In this document: in pieces, positions 6,387 through 10,240 of the stretch
Layout: every line of letters begins with the position of its first letter
Numbering within the stretch: position 1 is the first letter of the stretch
Assembly (NCBI GenBank): GCA_902470035.1
Contig: CABREZ010000048.1
Coordinates: 1-10,240 of the forward strand
Direction of reading: 5' to 3'
DNA length: 10,240 bases
DNA from: an uncultured Streptococcus sp.
GTDB lineage: Bacteria; Bacillota; Bacilli; Lactobacillales; Streptococcaceae
Position numbers and translations under genes: made by a program
Notes under the pieces: generated by a model
Seen by the model: only the letters and a program-made list of their open reading frames with translations
Told to the model about the DNA's origin: nothing
The model's database searches: none

Positions 6387-6413
6387 AGGGGAAAGATGGA
6401 AAGAGGTGGCGGT

Positions 6414-7247
6414 ATGCTACAAATGATTGCGACAGATATGGATGGCACTCTGATGGACGAGCAAGGAGAAGTAGATCATGAGCGCTTGAGCCGCATTTTG
6501 GATCAGCTAGACCAAAGAGGGATTCCTTTTGTCATTGCGACAGGGAATGGCTATAGCCGTATGGCTCATGTATTGGGAGACTTGAAAGATCGCGTCACCT
6601 TGGTGCTGGCCAATGGGGCACGGATATTAGAGAAGGGAAAGCTCATCCGAGAGTGCAGCTGGCCGGAAGAGCTGGTGCAGGAGGTCTTGCAGTATCTAGA
6701 AGGCCGAGAAGAAGAACTTCATCTGGTCGTTAGTAGCTTATCGGGAGGCTATGCCAAGAAAGGAACAGAGTTTCCTCTTTTAGAGCAATTGATGACGCCT
6801 GAGTTAGCAGCTGCTTTTTACAAACGGATGCGCTTTGTGGATGATTTGGTCCATGAACATGGCGAGCAAGTTTTGAAGTTAAGTGTCGTCACGGAGACTA
6901 AAAAAGTCGAAGATTTTGTGCAAGAGCTGCGAGAAAAGTTTGGAGAGCGCCTGCTTCCAGCAGCTAGTGGCTATGGAGCCATTGATATTCTGCAACCGGG
7001 TGTCAATAAGGCTACGGCCATTCAATTCTTAGAAGAACGCTGGGGCGTGGATGGTGGGCATCTGATGGCATTTGGCGATAGCCAAAACGATCTCGAGATG
7101 CTTGAGTTAGCGACCTATTCCTATGCAATGGAAAATGCGGATCCCCATGCGCGACAAGCAGCCCGCTATACGGCGCCTTCTCATCAGAATCATGGAGTCT
7201 ACGAAGTCATCGAAGCTTACTTGGATGGAAGGATCAGCTTCGACTAG
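6414..7247 (+). CDS. Cof-type HAD-IIB phosphatase
   Basis: This 277-residue cytoplasmic hydrolase belongs to the HAD superfamily, Cof/HAD-IIB subgroup, which usually dephosphorylates sugar phosphates or related metabolites. All four motifs are present: DMDGT (8-12) with nucleophile Asp8 and acid/base Asp10, the motif II Thr in IATGN, Lys199 in GVNKAT, and GDSQND (221-226) with the Mg-binding Asp. The cap region between motifs II and III is of C2 type. The start at 6414 (MLQMIATDMDG) has GAGGTG 5 bases upstream and gives the family's usual short N-terminus; an ATG at 6354 would add 20 unrelated residues and lie before the -10 box. The substrate cannot be told from sequence. The SGNH hydrolase gene begins 52 bases after its stop with no terminator between. 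Confidence 0.93.
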   Translation: MLQMIATDMDGTLMDEQGEVDHERLSRILDQLDQRGIPFVIATGNGYSRMAHVLGDLKDRVTLVLANGARILEKGKLIRECSWPEELVQEVLQYLEGREEELHLVVSSLSGGYAKKGTEFPLLEQLMTPELAAAFYKRMRFVDDLVHEHGEQVLKLSVVTETKKVEDFVQELREKFGERLLPAASGYGAIDILQPGVNKATAIQFLEERWGVDGGHLMAFGDSQNDLEMLELATYSYAMENADPHARQAARYTAPSHQNHGVYEVIEAYLDGRISFD

Positions 7248-7299
7248 GATCTTATCCTACCTTGCACAGTTTCTACTATACGAATCGAAAGGAGCCTTT

Positions 7300-7932
7300 A
7301 TGGCTGTACAATTATTAGAAACCTGGCTGTTGAAAGAACAGGCAAAAATACAGAAGAATTACCGAGAACTGAATCAAAATCCTTTGAGGGAACCCGATAT
7401 TCTTTTTATAGGAGACTCTATCGTCGAATACTATCCCCTTCAAGAGTTGCTGTTGACGAATCAGTATATGGTGAATCGGGGGATTAGAGGCTACAAGACA
7501 GACCTCTTAAGAGAGCATCTAGATGCCCATATTTTCGGTCAAGCAGTGGACAAGGTCTTTTTACTGATCGGAACTAATGACATTGGCAAGGAAATGCCCC
7601 TGTCGGAAACCATTGATAACATGAGCATTATCCTGCAGGAGATGGTGCGGCTCTTGCCCTTGGCGCAAATCAAACTCGTTTCGGTTCTTCCTGTGAATGA
7701 GGGAGAGCCTTACAAGGGGACAGTCTATATTCGGACCAATCAGAAGATTCAGACCTTGAACCAGGCCTACCACGAATTGGCCCAAGGGATGATAAATGTT
7801 GAATTTATCAATGTTTTTGATCATTTGCTTGGAGAAGATGGTCAGCTCAAACCGGCTTATACAACAGATGGACTTCATTTAACAATTGAAGGATACAGGG
7901 TCTTGAGTAAGGCTCTTCAAAGAGAAATATAA
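7300..7932 (+). CDS. SGNH/GDSL-family hydrolase
   Basis: This 210-residue esterase/acylhydrolase has the SGNH catalytic blocks in order: FIGDSI (37-42) with nucleophile Ser40, NRGIRG with Gly61 in block II, GTND (91-94) with Asn93, and DGLH (190-193) with Asp190 and His193 completing the triad. Streptococcal relatives are often labelled platelet-activating-factor acetylhydrolase-like, but the substrate is not proven and may be an acetylated sugar or lipid. No signal peptide is visible, so it should act in the cytoplasm. The start at 7300 (MAVQLLETW) has AAAGGAG 5 bases upstream. A longer in-frame extension back to 7123 overlaps the HAD gene out of frame and is rejected. The gene ends the operon, 3 bases before a terminator. 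Confidence 0.92.
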   Translation: MAVQLLETWLLKEQAKIQKNYRELNQNPLREPDILFIGDSIVEYYPLQELLLTNQYMVNRGIRGYKTDLLREHLDAHIFGQAVDKVFLLIGTNDIGKEMPLSETIDNMSIILQEMVRLLPLAQIKLVSVLPVNEGEPYKGTVYIRTNQKIQTLNQAYHELAQGMINVEFINVFDHLLGEDGQLKPAYTTDGLHLTIEGYRVLSKALQREI

Positions 7933-7935
7933 CCC

Positions 7936-7974
7936 ATCCTAGCAAGGAAAATGATTTTCCAGCTAGGATTTTTT
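7936..7974 (+). terminator. Rho-independent terminator of the HAD/SGNH operon
   Basis: ATCCTAGC (7936-7943) pairs with GCTAGGAT (7962-7969). The inner stem GGAAAA/TTTTCC around TGA continues it across a small internal loop. TTTTTT follows. Confidence 0.92.
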
Positions 7975-8176
7975 AATGTCTTCTATAAAACAGTTTGGGG
8001 AAACACTCTATTTTGTACTAATTCTACAACAAGCAAAAACCTTGCCCTTATGCGGTTTGTGACTTCTGTTATAAAATAGTTGGCAGAAACAGAACAGATA
8101 TTTGCTTTGTGTTATGTAATAGTTCCAGGCATTCAGTGAGCATATTCTTATACAAGGACAATAAAACGTGATAAAT
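7975..8176. other. AT-rich non-coding region upstream of the spxB promoter
   Basis: No gene is supported here; the minus-strand reading frame across 8008-8208 has no ribosome binding site and a composition unlike a protein. It does contain two imperfect or short inverted repeats: CAAAAACC (8034-8041) with GGTTTGTG (8054-8061), one mismatch, and TTCTGTT (8064-8070) with AACAGAA (8088-8094), perfect. TATAAA (8070) and TATGTA (8113), each with a TGn extension, are possible weak -10 boxes. The region is probably regulatory for spxB. Confidence 0.45.
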
Positions 8177-8185
8177 TGATATAGT
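8177..8185 (+). promoter_or_regulatory. Extended -10 promoter of spxB
   Basis: TGATATAGT has the TGn extension and TATAGT (5 of 6). A weak AGGACA (8155-8160) lies 19 bases upstream. The predicted start near 8192 gives a 5' leader of about 75 bases. Confidence 0.5.
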
Positions 8186-8194
8186 AAAGTTATT

Positions 8195-8207
8195 TGAAAC
8201 GTTTTCA
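8195..8207 (+). promoter_or_regulatory. cre-like operator for CcpA
   Basis: TGAAACGTTTTCA resembles the catabolite-responsive element TGWAANCGNTNWCA, but is one base short in the left half; the right half CGTTTTCA fits fully. It would overlap the first transcribed bases, a position suited to repression. CcpA control of spxB is known in oral streptococci, which supports the assignment; binding at this exact site is inferred. Confidence 0.5.
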
Positions 8208-8267
8208 CTCTTTGTCGAATTCAGTTCAAAGACTGACAATTATTTTTATTGAAGGAGAGTTATATTT

Positions 8268-10043
8268 ATGACTCAAGGAAAAATTACTGCATCTGCAGCA
8301 ATGCTCAACGTATTGAAAACATGGGGCGTAGACACTATCTACGGTATCCCATCAGGAACACTTAGCTCATTGATGGACGCTTTGGCTGAAGACAAAGATA
8401 TCCGTTTCTTGCAAGTTCGTCACGAAGAAACAGGTGCTCTTGCAGCGGTTATGCAAGCTAAATTTGGCGGATCTATCGGTGTTGCAGTTGGTTCAGGTGG
8501 ACCAGGTGCAACTCACTTGATCAACGGTGTTTACGATGCAGCTATGGATAACACTCCATTCCTTGCTATCCTTGGATCACGTCCAGTTAACGAATTGAAC
8601 ATGGATGCCTTCCAAGAATTGAACCAAAACCCAATGTACAACGGTATCGCTGTTTACAACAAACGTGTAGCTTACGCTGAGCAATTGCCAAAAGTGATTG
8701 ACGAAGCTTGCCGTGCTGCCGTTTCTAAAAAAGGTCCAGCTGTCGTTGAAATTCCAGTAAACTTTGGTTTCCAAGAAATCGACGAAAACTCATACTACGG
8801 ATCAGGTTCTTACGAGCGTTCATTCATCGCTCCTGCTTTGAACGAAGTTGAAATTGACAAGGCTGTTGAAATTTTGAACAATGCTGAACGTCCAGTGATC
8901 TATGCTGGTTACGGTGGTGTTAAAGCTGGTGAAGTGATCACTGAATTGTCACGTAAAATCAAAGCACCAATCATCACAACTGGTAAAAACTTTGAAGCGT
9001 TCGAATGGAACTACGAAGGTTTGACAGGTTCTGCTTACCGTGTTGGTTGGAAACCAGCCAACGAAGTGGTCTTTGAAGCAGACACAGTTCTTTTCCTTGG
9101 TTCAAACTTCCCATTTGCTGAAGTATACGAAGCATTCAAGAACACTGAAAAATTCATCCAAGTCGATATCGACCCTTACAAACTTGGTAAACGTCATGCC
9201 CTAGACGCTTCAATCCTTGGTGATGCAGGTCAAGCAGCGAAAGCAATCCTTGATAAAGTGAATCCAGTTGAATCTACTCCATGGTGGCGTGCTAACGTTA
9301 AGAATAACCAAAACTGGCGTGATTACATGAACAAACTCGAAGGTAAAACTGAGGGTGAATTGCAATTGTATCAAGTTTACAATGCAATCAACAAACATGC
9401 TGATCAAGACGCTATCTATTCAATCGACGTAGGTGACACTACTCAAACATCAACTCGTCACCTTCACATGACACCTAAGAACATGTGGCGTACATCTCCA
9501 CTCTTTGCGACAATGGGTATTGCCCTTCCTGGTGGTATCGCTGCTAAGAAAGACAATCCAGATCGCCAAGTATGGAACATCATGGGTGACGGTGCATTCA
9601 ACATGTGCTACCCAGACGTGATCACAAACGTTCAATACGACCTTCCAGTTATCAACGTTGTCTTCTCAAATGGTAAATATGCCTTCATCAAGGACAAATA
9701 CGAAGACACAAACAAACACTTGTTTGGTTGTGACTTCCCTAATGCTGACTATGCGAAAATCGCTGAAGCTCAAGGAGCTATTGGATTTACAGTTGACCGT
9801 ATCGAAGACATCGACGCAGTCGTTGCTGAAGCTGTTAAATTGAACAAAGAAGGTAAAACTGTTGTTATCGATGCTCACATCACTCCACATCGTCCACTTC
9901 CAGTAGAAGTACTTGAGTTGGATCCAAAACAACACTCAGAAGAAGCTATCAAAGCCTTCAAGGAAAAATACGAAGCTGAAGAGCTTGTACCATTCCGCCT
10001 CTTCTTAGAAGAAGAAGGGTTGCAATCACGCGCAATCAAATAA
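8268..10043 (+). CDS. spxB: Pyruvate oxidase, H2O2-forming
   Basis: This 591-residue enzyme converts pyruvate, phosphate and O2 to acetyl phosphate, CO2 and H2O2 using thiamine diphosphate, FAD and Mg. It is cytoplasmic and normally tetrameric. The length equals that of known streptococcal SpxB. The N-terminal PYR domain (about 1-180) has YGIPSG and the RHEETGA segment that holds the cofactor-activating Glu. A central FAD-binding domain follows (about 190-340). The C-terminal PP domain has the metal/ThDP motif GDGAFN (440-445) through Asn468. AAGGAGAG (8252-8259) is the ribosome binding site. Codon choice is strongly biased (GGT, CGT, AAC, TTC, GAA), unlike neighbouring genes, as expected for a very highly expressed protein. 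It stands alone between its own promoter and terminator. The acetyl phosphate feeds ATP production and the H2O2 serves in competition and signalling. Confidence 0.98.
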   Translation: MTQGKITASAAMLNVLKTWGVDTIYGIPSGTLSSLMDALAEDKDIRFLQVRHEETGALAAVMQAKFGGSIGVAVGSGGPGATHLINGVYDAAMDNTPFLAILGSRPVNELNMDAFQELNQNPMYNGIAVYNKRVAYAEQLPKVIDEACRAAVSKKGPAVVEIPVNFGFQEIDENSYYGSGSYERSFIAPALNEVEIDKAVEILNNAERPVIYAGYGGVKAGEVITELSRKIKAPIITTGKNFEAFEWNYEGLTGSAYRVGWKPANEVVFEADTVLFLGSNFPFAEVYEAFKNTEKFIQVDIDPYKLGKRHALDASILGDAGQAAKAILDKVNPVESTPWWRANVKNNQNWRDYMNKLEGKTEGELQLYQVYNAINKHADQDAIYSIDVGDTTQTSTRHLHMTPKNMWRTSPLFATMGIALPGGIAAKKDNPDRQVWNIMGDGAFNMCYPDVITNVQYDLPVINVVFSNGKYAFIKDKYEDTNKHLFGCDFPNADYAKIAEAQGAIGFTVDRIEDIDAVVAEAVKLNKEGKTVVIDAHITPHRPLPVEVLELDPKQHSEEAIKAFKEKYEAEELVPFRLFLEEEGLQSRAIK

Positions 10044-10054
10044 TCCCGCTCGTG

Positions 10055-10097
10055 GAAAATCAAAGATAAACATTGTAGATTTTATGCTTTGATTTTC
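10055..10097 (+). repeat. 11-bp inverted repeat in the spxB 3' UTR
   Basis: GAAAATCAAAG (10055-10065) and CTTTGATTTTC (10087-10097) are perfect inverted arms around a 21-base AT-rich loop. The T-run is inside the stem, so this is not a standard terminator. It may protect the 3' end of the mRNA or act as an early partial terminator. Confidence 0.55.
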
Positions 10098-10113
10098 TTA
10101 GAGAGAAACTTAC

Positions 10114-10139
10114 AAGATCGGAGCAATCCGGTCTTTTTT
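10114..10139 (+). terminator. Rho-independent terminator of spxB
   Basis: AAGATCGGA (10114-10122) pairs with TCCGGTCTT (10127-10135), with one wobble, around the GNRA tetraloop GCAA. A run of T (10134-10139) follows. Confidence 0.9.
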
Positions 10140-10240
10140 ATTAAAGACAAAATCTTCTTTGAAACTTTCCTTAGGTGAGTACGGACGTTAGGTGAAATTA
10201 TCCAGTGGATGATTTCAGCAATCCAGGAAGTTCCATGACT

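Noticed and set aside
6354..6413. Upstream ATG extending the HAD phosphatase
   Set aside because: A TATAAT box lies between it and the ATG at 6414, which has its own GAGGTG and gives the normal HAD start.
7123..7299. Long N-terminal extension of the SGNH hydrolase overlapping the HAD gene
   Set aside because: It is out-of-frame read-through of the HAD gene; AAAGGAG points to the ATG at 7300.
8161..8174. Second cre-like site around AAAACGTGATAA
   Set aside because: Only the central CG and left A-run fit; several fixed positions of the consensus fail.
8008..8208. 66-residue minus-strand ORF upstream of spxB
   Set aside because: No ribosome binding site, Cys/Phe/Tyr-rich composition typical of AT-rich non-coding DNA, and it overlaps the spxB promoter.
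9666..9935. 89-residue minus-strand ORF inside spxB
   Set aside because: It is a mirror of the strongly biased spxB codons, with low-complexity Phe/Val/Ser content and no start signals.
10082..10240. Open minus-strand frame running to the window edge
   Set aside because: It crosses both spxB 3' hairpins, has no recognisable motif and no visible start; too short to support a gene.

Overview
The window is chromosomal DNA from a low-GC Firmicute, almost certainly a Streptococcus of the mitis/sanguinis type. The clearest pointer is a full-length, codon-optimised pyruvate oxidase gene (spxB) of 591 codons, the enzyme oral streptococci use to make hydrogen peroxide. It is accompanied by a fused MsrA-MsrB of the streptococcal cytoplasmic type, strong GGAGG ribosome binding sites and compact transcription units ending in rho-independent terminators. 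I did not name the species. I see no tRNA, rRNA, transposase, CRISPR array, phage gene or attachment site.

Layout. (1) Positions 1-600: a small helical protein of unknown function and a 28-codon ORF with a near-perfect ribosome binding site, closed by a strong hairpin terminator. (2) 611-1960: a good promoter, msrAB, and a small two-helix membrane protein whose 5' end looks frameshifted, closed by a long-stem terminator. (3) 1977-5273: an extended -10 promoter, a roughly 160-base leader with a hairpin, a membrane-anchored CapA-family protein, and 18 bases later a membrane-embedded MutS-like ATPase; this unit ends at a terminator that works on both strands. (4) 5291-6166, minus strand: an AraC-family regulator with an N-terminal cupin, convergent with unit 3 and divergent from unit 5. 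(5) 6414-7974: a Cof-type HAD phosphatase and an SGNH/GDSL hydrolase in one operon with a terminator. (6) 7975-10139: a long AT-rich control region with a CcpA-site-like palindrome, spxB, an 11-bp perfect inverted repeat and a GNRA-loop terminator. The last 100 bases hold no gene I can support.

How the genes fit together. SpxB makes H2O2 and acetyl phosphate from pyruvate, and MsrAB repairs methionine sulfoxide, so the window holds both a source of oxidant and a repair enzyme for its damage, though in separate transcription units. The CapA/MutS-like pair is the least understood part: both proteins are membrane-associated, the CapA homologue lacks some usual metal ligands, and the MutS-like protein keeps the ATPase core but no mismatch-recognition module. 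The AraC regulator may act on its divergent neighbours, but nothing in the sequence proves its target.

Start codons were revised where an upstream in-frame ATG would sit in or before a promoter: msrAB at 696, the HAD gene at 6414, the SGNH gene at 7300 and probably the first gene at 84.
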